Positions 46,080-55,241 are shown, numbered from the stretch's first letter. The stretch is DNA of 64,000 nucleotides from Streptomyces syringium (GCF_017876625.1 NZ_JAGIOH010000001.1:558001-622000), one strand, 5' to 3'. The notes: generated by a model from the sequence alone, not told the origin. Numbers and translations are program-made.

Positions 46080-46657
46080 CGCGCGTCCCGCCTTCCGCGC
46101 TCGGCTTCGGCTCGCGGGGGCCGGGGGCCCACGTACGGCACGTAGGAGACGACCTCCTGGGGCCGCAGTAGTACGTCCCGCCAGAGGTAGCCGGGGCGGA
46201 CCGTCTCCGCGATGCGGTCGCTCAGCAGCCCGGAGGGGTCGTCGCGGGTGGCCACCACATGGTGGCGGGCGGGGTCCACGGGGCCGGTGTCCTCGACCGG
46301 GGTGACACCGGAAGCGGTCAGCGCGGCCACGACGCCCCGGCGCACCCGGTCCAGTACGGGCCCGTCCGCCGCCGGCGGGTCGCCGGCCAGTCCGGCCAGC
46401 CGGTCCAGCAGCTCGATGAGCGGCACCGCCGCGGGCGGCACGGAGTCCGGGGCCGGATGCTGCTCCTTGACCGCCGTGCCCGGCGGCTTCCCGTACGCGG
46501 CGCGCAGTTCGCCCTCGATCCGGTCCCGCTCGGCGCCGAGCCACGCGGCGCACCTGGCGGAGAGCTCCGCCAGGGAGTCGTGGGCCGCCGTCGGCGGCCG
46601 GTCGGGATGCGGTGGTGTCGGCGGTCGCACGGGCCCGGTCCTCTGCTCGTGTGTCAT
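46076..46657 (-). CDS. GrpE-like nucleotide-exchange factor
   Basis: Protein of 193 residues. A Pro-rich start is followed by a helical part (LAELSARCAAWLGAERDRIEGEL). The C-terminal segment GVTPVEDTGPVDPARHHVVA and IAETVRPGYLWRDVLLRPQEVVSYVP matches the beta domain of GrpE (DPxxHxAV, VRPGY). It would serve the Hsp70 encoded three genes downstream. The stop of the preceding protease gene and this start are one base apart. Confidence 0.8.
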   Translation of the reverse strand: MTHEQRTGPVRPPTPPHPDRPPTAAHDSLAELSARCAAWLGAERDRIEGELRAAYGKPPGTAVKEQHPAPDSVPPAAVPLIELLDRLAGLAGDPPAADGPVLDRVRRGVVAALTASGVTPVEDTGPVDPARHHVVATRDDPSGLLSDRIAETVRPGYLWRDVLLRPQEVVSYVPYVGPRPPRAEAERGRRDAR

Positions 46658-46658
46658 G

Positions 46659-47486
46659 TCATGCCTCCGGGCGCTCGGCGGTGACCAGGAGGTTGCCGGA
46701 GTCCTGCCAGGCGGCCAGGAACTCGTCCAGCGGGACCATCAGGCCCTGCCCCTCGGGGTGTCCGGAGTCGTTGAGCACCACCATCGGATGTGCGGGGTCG
46801 CTGTGGTCGAACCCGGTGACCCAGACCGCGTGGTTGGCGTCCTGGCCGGGGATGCCCGGCAGGTCGCCGAGGGTGTCGTCGGCCAGATCGTGGCCCGGGG
46901 CCCAGATCTCGTCCGCGTCGAGGCCGACGATGGCGGCGTCGCCACGGCTCAGTACCTCCTGGAGCTGGGCCAGGGACGCGCCCTCGGTGTGCTGCACCCG
47001 GACCCCGTGCAGCTCCAGCAGGTTCCCCAGCGCGTCCGGCGAGGTGCCCGCGCCGTCGAACCACCCCCTGGCCGCGGCCTCCGCCGTGAGCTGCTCCTCG
47101 CTGACCCGCTCCCCGGTGAGGTATGCGAGGACCATGCCCTGGGCGCCGATCGCGCAGCCGCCCTCGCCGGTGTGCTGGTGCCAGACGCCCATGGCGCCGC
47201 CCGGGTCGCCGACGACGGCGTGGGGGTCGCTGTGGGCGGGGTTGTGGTTCGGCAGGTCGGCGACGCCCGTGAGGGCCGGGGCGTCACCGTGGTCGATCTC
47301 CGCGCCGTCGTGCGGGTCCAGGAAATCCGTCCACTCCATGGGGTCCGGGGTGCCCATGATGTCGGCGGGGTCGAAGAGCTCCCCGCCGGACGCCGGGTCC
47401 AGCGGTGGCTCGAACCCCTCCCCGTCGAACGCGCCCGCACCCCCGTCGTACGCACTCGTGCCCTCCTCGTACGCGCTCCAGCTCAC
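46659..47486 (-). CDS. C39-like cysteine protease domain protein
   Basis: Protein of 275 residues. The N-terminal 95 residues are acidic, with EEGTSAYDGGAGAFDGEGFE and repeated D/P/G segments. From about 110 a papain-like C39 domain begins: GEGGCAIGAQGMVLAYL holds the candidate nucleophile cysteine, NHAVWVTGFDHSDPAHPMVV the histidine and a following Asp/Asn. GGAGGGAG precedes GTG 47486, which overlaps the stop of the second dynamin gene by GTGA. No signal peptide is evident, so it is probably cytoplasmic. Confidence 0.8.
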   Translation of the reverse strand: MSWSAYEEGTSAYDGGAGAFDGEGFEPPLDPASGGELFDPADIMGTPDPMEWTDFLDPHDGAEIDHGDAPALTGVADLPNHNPAHSDPHAVVGDPGGAMGVWHQHTGEGGCAIGAQGMVLAYLTGERVSEEQLTAEAAARGWFDGAGTSPDALGNLLELHGVRVQHTEGASLAQLQEVLSRGDAAIVGLDADEIWAPGHDLADDTLGDLPGIPGQDANHAVWVTGFDHSDPAHPMVVLNDSGHPEGQGLMVPLDEFLAAWQDSGNLLVTAERPEA

Positions 47487-49216
47487 CGACCGCTCCCTCC
47501 GTCCGTCTCGTCCCCGGCCACCCCGCCCGGCCGTTCGTGGCAGTCCCCGTACAACAGCGCCTCCGCCCGGGCGACCAGGTCCGCGACCCGCTCGTACGAC
47601 CGCAGGACCACGCGGGCGACGGCGAGCGTGGGCCGGTCGAGCAGCGGGTCGCAGCAGCGCGCGGCCCAGTGCGCGGCGTGGCGGCGGGCCGTCCGCAGCA
47701 GCGTGGCCACCGGGGTACCCGCCGGAAGGCCCAGTCGGGCGGCGCAGCTCGGCCCCGACTCCCCGGTCACCGCCAGCAGCTGGGACTCCTCCGCCGCCGT
47801 CAGGTGCAGCCCGCCCCGGTAGTGGGCGGCCAGGGCGGCCAGTTCGGAGGGGCCGGCGTCGGTGACCCTCATGTCCTCCAGCAGCCCGGCCACCCGGCCC
47901 GCCACGGCCGGCGGGGGCCGGTCGGCGAGCTGCGCCGCCGTGCGCAGCCGGGTCACCTCCTCGGCGATCTCCCGCTGGCCGTGGTCGAGCTTGATCAGTG
48001 CGGCGCGGTTGCCGAAGTGCCGCAGGATCTGTTCGCGCAGCGCGACGACGCCGCTGCGCTCCAGCAGCAGCCGGCGGGTGGCGTCCTCCCCCAGACCGTC
48101 GCGCAGGGCACCGCACGCGAGGAAGACACCCCAGGCGCCCATCCGGTCCACCAGCGCGGCCCGGACCCCGGCGGGTACGGGCAGTCCCAGGTCGTCACGG
48201 ACGCAGAAGAGGTTGACGTCCTCCATCAGCTCCGCGAGCCGGTGCGGTGGCGTCCTCGCCAGGTCCGCGAGCGGCTCGAACGCGGCGGACGGCATGCACT
48301 GGGCCGCCACTCCCAGCAGCCCCGCGACGGGCAGCACGGTGTGGAACACGCGGCGCGCTGCGGGCCGCTCACGACAGGAGTCGGCGATGCGGCGGGCCGT
48401 CGCCATGGGGTCGTGGGCCAGGGGGTCGACGGGCAGTCCGTCCGGGCCCGTCTCGCCGGCGGGCGGCCAGTACTGGTCGGCGCGGGTGAGCACGCCGAAG
48501 GCCTTCAGCGGGCTCACCACCGTGCCGTACGCCCCGGCGAAGGAGTCGACGGCCTGTTGGTCGGCCCGGCCGAGGCCCCGGCTGAAGGCGAAGACGACGG
48601 CGTCGGCGCGGTCCATCTCGGCGGCGCTCTCGGCGTGCACCGACCGGGCGTCGCGCCCCAGCCGCCGCAGCGCTCCGGCGGCGTCGGCCCGCTGCCCCGG
48701 GTCGTCGATGCCCAGGAAGGCCAGGGTGTTCCCGGCGTCGGTGCCGTGCACGCTGCCCAGGCCCGGGGTGTCCACCAGCCGGAAGCGGCGCAACAGCGGG
48801 CTGGGACGGCCCACCTCCACCTTGCGTACGGCGCGCAGCAGCCGTGCCCCCGCGGGATCGCGCGCGGTCAGCCGCGACAGCGCACCGGGCGGTAACTCCC
48901 GGGCGGGCCTGCCGTCCTTGAAGTGGACGAGCAGCCGAGGGCGCTCGGCGTGGTGGAACTCGCAGACATTGAAGGTGAGTTCCAGTCGCCCGGTGTCGGC
49001 GATCTCCTCGCCGAGCAACGCGTTGACCAATGTGGTCTTCCCGCGTTTGATCTGTCCCGCCATGGCCACCCGCATCGGTGCGGTCATCCGGGCCCGCGCG
49101 GAGCCGACGAGGGCCAGCAGGCCGGCGGACGCCGGGTCGGTGGGATCGACGGCCCGGGCGATCCGCTCGAAGACATGGTCGTGCGTGCCCATGGCATCGG
49201 GAAACGGCCGCATCAC
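47483..49216 (-). CDS. Dynamin-like GTPase 2
   Basis: GTPase of 577 residues. G1 reads MAGQIKRGKTTLVNAL (about 52-67), G3 LVDTPGLGSV (about 148-157) and a G4-like LTRAD near 240. It differs from dynamin 1 in size and in lacking the obvious hydrophobic hairpin. A long helical C-terminal half follows. GTG at 49216 or ATG at 49213 are equally possible. It lies one base from the kinase stop. Confidence 0.83.
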   Translation of the reverse strand: MMRPFPDAMGTHDHVFERIARAVDPTDPASAGLLALVGSARARMTAPMRVAMAGQIKRGKTTLVNALLGEEIADTGRLELTFNVCEFHHAERPRLLVHFKDGRPARELPPGALSRLTARDPAGARLLRAVRKVEVGRPSPLLRRFRLVDTPGLGSVHGTDAGNTLAFLGIDDPGQRADAAGALRRLGRDARSVHAESAAEMDRADAVVFAFSRGLGRADQQAVDSFAGAYGTVVSPLKAFGVLTRADQYWPPAGETGPDGLPVDPLAHDPMATARRIADSCRERPAARRVFHTVLPVAGLLGVAAQCMPSAAFEPLADLARTPPHRLAELMEDVNLFCVRDDLGLPVPAGVRAALVDRMGAWGVFLACGALRDGLGEDATRRLLLERSGVVALREQILRHFGNRAALIKLDHGQREIAEEVTRLRTAAQLADRPPPAVAGRVAGLLEDMRVTDAGPSELAALAAHYRGGLHLTAAEESQLLAVTGESGPSCAARLGLPAGTPVATLLRTARRHAAHWAARCCDPLLDRPTLAVARVVLRSYERVADLVARAEALLYGDCHERPGGVAGDETDGGSGR

Positions 49217-49217
49217 G

Positions 49218-50375
49218 TCACCTGACCGAGGCGAGCAGCATGATGACGAGGAGGATCGCTGACGCCACGGCCACGAACTTCAGCCACTCCGGCGGGAACT
49301 CCAGCAGGTCGGCCGGCGCGTCGGCTGCGGGTGGGGCCGTCGGCGGGTTGAAGGCATCGTGCCCCGTCAGGCGGGCGCGGTCGCACCACGGGCAACGGGC
49401 CAGGTGCGTGCTGTGCGCGTGCCGCGGGCGGGTGGGGCACGTCGTCACCGCGCCCTCGGCCCTCGCCTGCTCCAGTGCCTCCAGCCAGTGCCGGGCCGAG
49501 GGCCGTGCCGCCACCTCGCGCGTTCCCGGCCCGAACGCCTGCCGGGCCAGCTCCAGCACCGCGGGCGGCAGCACCGTCGGGTCGATCACACCACGCGGCA
49601 GATATACCGACTCAGGCCGTACGACGAAGCTTCGGCTGGCGGTGATGTTGTCCGAGATCAGTACGTCGTCCTCGCTGTCGCGGGGCACCCCGCCGAAGGG
49701 GTGGTATCCGGCACTGAGCAACTGGTAGACGAGCACCGCCAGGGCGAAGTCGTCGCTGTGCGCGCTGCCGGGGGCACCGGCCAGCCGTTCCGGGGACGCG
49801 TAGTCGGGGGTGTGCAGGAAGGCCGGGAACACCTCGCGCGTCACGGGGTCGGTGAAGCCGATCGAGTCGCAGTCCAAGAACGTCGCGAAGCCCCGCTGGT
49901 CGACGACCACGTTCTTGGCGGAGAAGTCACCGATGACCAGCCCCTCGTGGTGCAGCCGGGCCGTCATGAAGGCCAGGTTCCAGCAGACGCCGAGCAGGAA
50001 CCGCCAGTCGGCCTGCTCGGGAAACCGCCGCAGCCGCTGGTCACGGCTGAACAACCCGGTGAGCTGCACATGTTCGGGGCCGGCGTAGCGGCCCATGCCG
50101 TAGCCGAGGAACGCGCCCTCCGCCGTGTACGCGAGCCCCACCGGCCAGGCCAGCTCGGGCGGCTGGCCGCTGCCCACCGGGCGGCCGGCCAGCGGGCTCA
50201 GGGTCAGCATCCGCTTCAGCCGATGCTCCCGGGCCACGTCGGGCTCGTGGTAGACCTTGACCACCAGATCATCGGCGCCCTCCACTCCGTGGACGGCTGC
50301 CTCCAGGCCCGAGCCCAGCGGCTGATCGAGCAGGACGACCGGCCGACCGTTCAACCGCACGTTCCGGCCCGTCAC
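49218..50375 (-). CDS. Protein kinase-like membrane protein (TerY-P triad kinase)
   Basis: Serine/threonine-type kinase fold of 385 residues. The ATP lysine is Lys40 (LVVKVYHEP). The catalytic loop is IGDFSAKNVVV (Asp150, Asn155), which replaces HRD by GDF, and the metal Asp is in FLDCDSIGF (168-170). Such loops are typical of the kinase that accompanies TerY-like VWA and PP2C proteins. Residues 325-340 hold a CP/CPWC zinc-like cluster, and the C-terminus is a membrane helix (FVAVASAILLVIMLLASV). It overlaps the PP2C gene (ATGA). Confidence 0.85.
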   Translation of the reverse strand: MTGRNVRLNGRPVVLLDQPLGSGLEAAVHGVEGADDLVVKVYHEPDVAREHRLKRMLTLSPLAGRPVGSGQPPELAWPVGLAYTAEGAFLGYGMGRYAGPEHVQLTGLFSRDQRLRRFPEQADWRFLLGVCWNLAFMTARLHHEGLVIGDFSAKNVVVDQRGFATFLDCDSIGFTDPVTREVFPAFLHTPDYASPERLAGAPGSAHSDDFALAVLVYQLLSAGYHPFGGVPRDSEDDVLISDNITASRSFVVRPESVYLPRGVIDPTVLPPAVLELARQAFGPGTREVAARPSARHWLEALEQARAEGAVTTCPTRPRHAHSTHLARCPWCDRARLTGHDAFNPPTAPPAADAPADLLEFPPEWLKFVAVASAILLVIMLLASVR

Positions 50376-51292
50376 AACAGGCCCCTCCCCCAGTCCTGCC
50401 GGGCTCCGCGTACGGCCCGGACGAGCGTCTTGTCGTCGGCGTTGAGCGCGGTGAGCCGGTGCGAGCGCAACAGTGCCCCCAGGTCGTCGGCGTCGGCCTG
50501 CGGGTCCGGCCCCGGCCGGTCCAGCGCACGCAGCACGGAGGTGGCGAACGACCGGTTGGGCACCGGCCCTCCCGGTCCGTCCGCGGTGGACAGGGCCGCC
50601 TGCGCCAGACCGTCCGTGGACAGCAGCACACCGTCGACCTCGTCGTCGCGGACGCAGTCGATCCGTACCCGCGCCACGGCGTCCGGCGAGCTGAGAAACG
50701 TCGTCTCGTTGCCGTACTCCCCCGGTGGCTCCGGCTGCGGCAGGAGGTGGAACTGCGGTGCGCCGTCCGTCTCACCGGCGCGCAGCACCGCGAATCCATC
50801 CCCCAGGGAGGTGTGACCCACCCAGCCGGGGCCGAGCGCCAGCACGGTGAGGGTGGTGGCGAAGTCCGCCGGTCCGCCCCTGCCCCCGGCCAGCTCCCGG
50901 GTGTCGTCGAGGAAGCTGTCCCTCACCTCCCGGAAGGCATCCCGCTGGAGCCGGGCGAGGGTATTCCCCTCACCCGGCTCCCCCGGCCCGCCCGGCTCCC
51001 CCGGCTCGCCCGGCCCGTCCGGCGCCGTCGCGAAGGAGGCGAGATGCCTCCCGAACACCGAGGTGGCGAGCCGGATCGCGAGGTGTGCGCCCTCTTCGGA
51101 CCGGGGCCTGCTGCCGGCCCCGTCGGCCACGGCCAGCACGGTGATCCGGGCACCGGGCGGGCCCGCGCACGCCTGCCCCCAGGCGTCCTGACAGGGCAGC
51201 CCCTGCTGCACGTGCCGGTATCCGCGCACGCTCAGGCCGTGCACCCGCCACGCCGCCGCTGCGGAACGCCCCGTTCCCACCACCCCCGACAC
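50372..51292 (-). CDS. PP2C-type phosphatase (TerY-P triad)
   Basis: Phosphatase of 306 residues. Metal-binding motifs are VLAVADGAGSRPRSEEGA (DGAG), WVGHTSLGDGFAVL and DDEVDGVLLSTDGLAQ; the final ADDKTLVRA also fits PP2C. A Gly-Pro-Glu repeat stretch (GEPGEPGGPGEPGEG) is present near 95. GTG 51292 is the likely start. It sits between kinase and VWA genes, the classic order of the kinase-PP2C-VWA triad, and would reverse the kinase's phosphorylation. Confidence 0.85.
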   Translation of the reverse strand: MSGVVGTGRSAAAAWRVHGLSVRGYRHVQQGLPCQDAWGQACAGPPGARITVLAVADGAGSRPRSEEGAHLAIRLATSVFGRHLASFATAPDGPGEPGEPGGPGEPGEGNTLARLQRDAFREVRDSFLDDTRELAGGRGGPADFATTLTVLALGPGWVGHTSLGDGFAVLRAGETDGAPQFHLLPQPEPPGEYGNETTFLSSPDAVARVRIDCVRDDEVDGVLLSTDGLAQAALSTADGPGGPVPNRSFATSVLRALDRPGPDPQADADDLGALLRSHRLTALNADDKTLVRAVRGARQDWGRGLL

Positions 51293-51312
51293 CTCGTCCC
51301 CGCCTCCGTCGC

Positions 51313-52113
51313 TCAGTCGTCCCACGCGGAACGCTGTGTCTTGAAGCGGGCGAAGAGCTGCTCGAACGTCTCCTCCTCCGCGCCCCTCTGCTCCGCGCCG
51401 GCGCTGGCCGACATGGTCTGGAGCAGGTCCTTGAACGGGAACCCGTGCAGCGTGGCGTGGTAGGTGGGGGCCAGCTCGCGCAGCACCTGCTGCCCGTACT
51501 CGCTGATGCCGCCGATACCGAAGGCGTAGAAGCGGAACCTCTTCGCCTGCTGTTCCGCGGCGAGGACCGGGATCAGCCGCCGCCATGCCGAGGTGACCCG
51601 GCCCGCCGTGTCGGTCGGCAGCCCGTCCGTCACCAGACAGACCTGCGGACGGTAGTACTGCAGGCCCTTGCGCCTCAGCTCCGTCTTGCGCTTCGCCACC
51701 AGGGGTATCGCCGTCTCCACCGCCTCGGTCAGCAGGGTGACCCCGCAGGCGGCGAGGCGCGGCGGCTGGAACAGCTGGGCGGGGACGAACGGGCTGACCT
51801 GGGCCCCCGGGGCCAGTTCGTGCGGCCCCTGCCAGATGCCGATGCCCGCGCCGCCGAAGGTCACCAGGGCGATCTCCACGCTGTTGCACAGCGCCGGATC
51901 GTCCCTGATCTCGTCTCCCCAGGTGGCCAGCGCCTCGTTGAGCAGCCGGATGGGCTCACCGGTCATGGAGCTGGAGGTGTCGAGGAGGAGCAGCAGCGGC
52001 AGCCGCTGGGCGTTGTTGTTCTCTATCTCGATGTCGTTGAAGGACGCGGGCATGTCCTGCGTGGGCAGGTCATGCGACGGCACGGCCGGCTGCCTCGGTA
52101 TTCCGGATATCAC
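51313..52113 (-). CDS. VWA-domain protein, TerY-like
   Basis: Von Willebrand A protein of 266 residues. The metal-ion site begins at Asp45 in LLLLDTSSSMTGEP; VEIALVTFGG and CLVTDGLPTDTAG complete the fold. VWA proteins with this start (an acidic ~30-residue N-terminus followed by LPLLLLLDTSSSM) belong to the TerY group, found with a PP2C and a kinase in tellurite/stress response loci. No signal peptide. It is the first or second gene of a long operon. Confidence 0.88.
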   Translation of the reverse strand: MISGIPRQPAVPSHDLPTQDMPASFNDIEIENNNAQRLPLLLLLDTSSSMTGEPIRLLNEALATWGDEIRDDPALCNSVEIALVTFGGAGIGIWQGPHELAPGAQVSPFVPAQLFQPPRLAACGVTLLTEAVETAIPLVAKRKTELRRKGLQYYRPQVCLVTDGLPTDTAGRVTSAWRRLIPVLAAEQQAKRFRFYAFGIGGISEYGQQVLRELAPTYHATLHGFPFKDLLQTMSASAGAEQRGAEEETFEQLFARFKTQRSAWDD

Positions 52114-52164
52114 GTTGTCCCCCGATGTGTGTGCGTTGAAGTTCCGGATGTTCCGGTACGGACG

Positions 52165-53232
52165 TCAGGGTGGCGTGCTGCCGCGAGCGCGGGCGTCGGC
52201 GCGCCCGGGGCCGCCGGGCGCGAAGGCCTCCAGCCGCCCGGAGCCGGGGCCCACCACATCGACCCTCGCTCCGGGCCCCGGCGGGGTGAGCGAAGGTTCG
52301 GCCCACGTCGCCCGGTGCAGCCACCCGTCGAACTCGACATATCCCTGGGGCCGCAAGCAGGTCCGTACGACCGCGGTGCGCACCGGCCCGTGTGGCAGCC
52401 GCCGCACGACGGCCAGTCGGGGCCGTCCCGTGGGCGTCGGCGCCGGCCGGTCCGCGGGCGCCGGCGCCCCGGAGAGGAGGAAGCCGGGCGGGAGCGGACG
52501 ACCGGTGGTGGCTGCGGCGACGGGGCGCCTGGTCTTGAACACGGCCAGGGCGACGAGGGAGAGGAGGGCCACGAGGGCGATGAGGAGGGCATCGGTCGTG
52601 TCCGGGCGTCCGCTGCGGTCGGCCGGGGACCGGCGCTGTTCCAGAACCAGCAACCGCGTCCCGTCGGCGCCCTTTCCGGACGCGGATGCCGCGTCGCGGG
52701 TGGGCAGGGCAAGTGGTTTGCCCTTGCCCGGTTCCAGCTTCACGTCACCCTTCAGCAGCGACTCGCACAGCGGCTTGTGCTTCCCCTCGCTGCACAGCGG
52801 CACTTCCTTCAACGCGTCGGCCTGCCCTCGCAGCGAGGTGAGTACCACGTCGCGCGGGACCACCCACTCCTTCGCCAGCAGAGCGAGCAGGGCTCCGGCT
52901 TGTCCGCTCCGGGGAGATGCGGTCAGGTCGACGATCAGGAAGCGGCCTTCTCGCGCGCCGACGGCGATCTGCCGCACGCCCTCCCGGACGTTCCCCGGGC
53001 CGAGTTCGAGCTGCCCTTTCACCGCTACCCGGACGGTCTGCCCGCGTTGGGCCTCACGTAGCTCCTGGGCCGTCCGGCGCAACTCTTCGGGGACACCGCT
53101 GTCGGGTGACGGCGAGGGCGCGCTCAACACCACCACCGCGCCCAGCGCGACAAGTACCCGTACCACCGTTCCGTGGAGCCGATGCCGAACCGCTCGCGCG
53201 GCAGGCCGAACGCAACTGTCCGCCCGTGCCAT
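52165..53232 (-). CDS. Membrane protein with NfeD-like C-terminal domain (head of operon)
   Basis: Protein of 355 residues. It begins with a membrane segment (VVRVLVALGAVVVLSAPSPSP), then an extracellular or periplasmic domain (DSGVPEELRRTAQELREAQR ... GQLELGPGNVREGVRQ), a second helix near 235 (DALLIALVALLSLVALAVFK) and a cytoplasmic part. The C-terminal CLRPQGYVEFDGWLHRATW and PPGPGARVDVVGPGSGRLE resemble the OB fold of NfeD proteins. ATG 53232 follows GGGGGA at 6 bases. Gap of 51 bases to the VWA gene. Confidence 0.78.
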   Translation of the reverse strand: MARADSCVRPAARAVRHRLHGTVVRVLVALGAVVVLSAPSPSPDSGVPEELRRTAQELREAQRGQTVRVAVKGQLELGPGNVREGVRQIAVGAREGRFLIVDLTASPRSGQAGALLALLAKEWVVPRDVVLTSLRGQADALKEVPLCSEGKHKPLCESLLKGDVKLEPGKGKPLALPTRDAASASGKGADGTRLLVLEQRRSPADRSGRPDTTDALLIALVALLSLVALAVFKTRRPVAAATTGRPLPPGFLLSGAPAPADRPAPTPTGRPRLAVVRRLPHGPVRTAVVRTCLRPQGYVEFDGWLHRATWAEPSLTPPGPGARVDVVGPGSGRLEAFAPGGPGRADARARGSTPP

Positions 53233-53471
53233 GTGATCCCCCGATGGCCTGCCGGAGACGGAAGATCCGCCCCATGTTTCGGCGTGTCCAGGTTGCAGAT
53301 TGGCAGCAGAAGGGCGACCGGGCAGTGGTATGGAATGACTTTTTTCGCCCTGCCGATGCACACGGCGCGGTAAGGGCGCACGGGTTCATTCGCGCGCGGA
53401 GCGCGTCACGTCACCGTACGCCCCTGGAAACGCGCTCCGGCCGGGACGACGTGGTGAGCGAAGATGGCTTC

Positions 53472-53981
53472 ATGACCACCATCACCTTCGTGCGGGGCGA
53501 CATCACCGAGCAGCACGTGGACGCCATCGTCAACGCGGCGAACTCCTCCCTCCTCGGCGGCGGGGGCGTCGACGGCGCCATCCACCGCGCGGGCGGCCCG
53601 GACATCCTCAACGCCTGCCGGGACCTGCGCGCCTCCCACTACGGCAAGGGCCTCGCCACCGGCCGGGCCGTCGCCACGACGGCGGGCCGCCTCCCGGCCC
53701 AATGGGTCATCCACACGGTGGGCCCGGTGTTCTCCGCAGAGGAGGACCGCTCGGGGCTGCTTGCCTCCTGCTACCGCGAATCGCTACGGGTCGCCGACGA
53801 GCTGGGCGCGAAGACGGTCGCCTTCCCCGCCGTCTCGACCGGCATCTTCCGCTGGCCGATGGACGACGCGGCACGCATCGCCGTCGAGACGGTGCGGACC
53901 ACGGACACCTCCGTGGACGAGGTCCGCTTCGTCCTCTTCGACGAGACCGCGTACGCGGCCTTCGCCGCACAGGGGAACTGA
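53472..53981 (+). CDS. Macrodomain ADP-ribose hydrolase-like protein
   Basis: Macrodomain of 169 residues, related to O-acetyl-ADP-ribose deacetylases. Key segments are VDAIVNAANSSLLGGGGVDGA (ADP-ribose loop), the AGGPDILNACRDL helix, and FPAVSTGIFRWPMDDAARIA. Such proteins remove ADP-ribose from proteins, nucleic acids or signalling molecules. It diverges from the operon at 53232 across 239 bases, so it could be co-regulated, but the arrangement alone does not prove it. ATG 53472 gives the standard start; the ribosome site is unclear. Confidence 0.88.
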   Translation: MTTITFVRGDITEQHVDAIVNAANSSLLGGGGVDGAIHRAGGPDILNACRDLRASHYGKGLATGRAVATTAGRLPAQWVIHTVGPVFSAEEDRSGLLASCYRESLRVADELGAKTVAFPAVSTGIFRWPMDDAARIAVETVRTTDTSVDEVRFVLFDETAYAAFAAQGN

Positions 53982-54713
53982 CCCCGAGCGAAGCACGGTG
54001 CGACCGGGCCCACTTCCAGGGCCGCCGCCCGGCGCGCGTACACCCGATCCGGTCCCTCGCCGACCGGCCTCTACCCACGGCCCTGAGACGCCGGCGAAAC
54101 GGGAAAAGACAGAGGCACCAGGCTGATACACGAAGGCGTTCCGCGGGGAGGACGCGGTAGGCGGGGACGCGACGCCAGTTATCTCGGGTGCCGATCGAGC
54201 GTCAGGTGGGCTCGGACGCCTCGGCCGAATCACTGGCAGCCGACCTGGAACTGGCCACGGCAGAGCTCAGAATCTTGCGCGCGGCCGCGGGACCGGCTCA
54301 AGACGGGCATGGCGCGGCTGTGGGGGAACCACTCGTCTTCAAGCCACCGCGCAGAGAAATGACACGAAACTCGGAATGATCAAGGCTAGGTTCTCCTGGA
54401 CGATCCGGCGGGCACCGTACACGAGACGCACTGCATCTGGCTCCTGAGCACCCATCCCTCCCGGACCAGTTCCGCGACCGGATGCCCGAAACGCCGCCGC
54501 CTTCGCGCCAGAAGAGTAGGAGCCGCCCGACGGCGAGTTGATTGGCGACCTGGGCAGGAGTGGCCGCTGTCATCCAATCAAGGCGTCACAGCGAATCCAG
54601 TCGCTGCGGCTCCCTTGCCGACAGACCGAGACGGTAGAGGCGAACGCGCTGAAGGCGGCGATGTCGCGCAATCGAGGACACCTACTGACCTACACGCCTC
54701 CTACGGTCTGCTC
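53982..54713. other. 732-bp gene-poor stretch
   Basis: A plus frame at 54188-54379 (63 residues, GTG, ending EMTRNSE) has an acidic helical start and no ribosome site; I do not recognise it. Frames change irregularly, and I see no intact transposase. This may be relict DNA. Confidence 0.35.
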
Positions 54714-55241
54714 ATGACCACTTCGTCGCACAACCTGACCCCACTTCTTCCAGGCGAGCGCGGTGAGCTTCTGCATGCACTCTCGGAGCAGCGGGAGTTG
54801 CTGCTGATCACGGTCCGCGGCATCACCGACGTGCAGGCCGCACAGCGCACGACCGCGAGCGACCTCACCCTGGGCGGAATCGTCAAGCACATCACCCGCG
54901 GCGAGCAGGTGTGGGTGCAGATCATGGTCAAGGGGGACGGCGAGCTGCCGGAGGGCATGCTGGACATGGAGCAGTACGGCATGGCCGACGACGAGGCGCT
55001 TACCGGGCTGCTGAATCAGTACGCAGCCGCGGCGCGCACGACCGAACAGGCTGTGGCCGGCCTACGGGACTTGGACCGGAGCGTGCCCCTTCCCAGCACC
55101 CCGTGGTCCCCGCCGGAGACGGTCTACTGGTCGGCGCGCCGGATCCTGCTGCACCTGATCAGAGAGACCGCCCAACATGCAGGGCACGCGGACATCATCC
55201 GGGAATCACTCGACGGAGCCAGCACCACCGCGCAACGGTGA
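54714..55241 (+). CDS. DinB-like (DUF664) four-helix protein
   Basis: Protein of 175 residues. The four-helix bundle is evident, with metal-ligand candidates GGIVKHITRGEQVW and LLHLIRETAQHAGHADIIRESL, the usual DinB/DUF664 pattern. Proteins like this include mycothiol- or bacillithiol-linked enzymes; function here is unknown. ATG 54714 begins the conserved part; the upstream frame is basic without site. Confidence 0.8.
   Translation: MTTSSHNLTPLLPGERGELLHALSEQRELLLITVRGITDVQAAQRTTASDLTLGGIVKHITRGEQVWVQIMVKGDGELPEGMLDMEQYGMADDEALTGLLNQYAAAARTTEQAVAGLRDLDRSVPLPSTPWSPPETVYWSARRILLHLIRETAQHAGHADIIRESLDGASTTAQR

Noticed and set aside
54188..54379. 63-codon plus-strand ORF
   Set aside because: No ribosome site and no family match; kept only as part of the gene-poor stretch.
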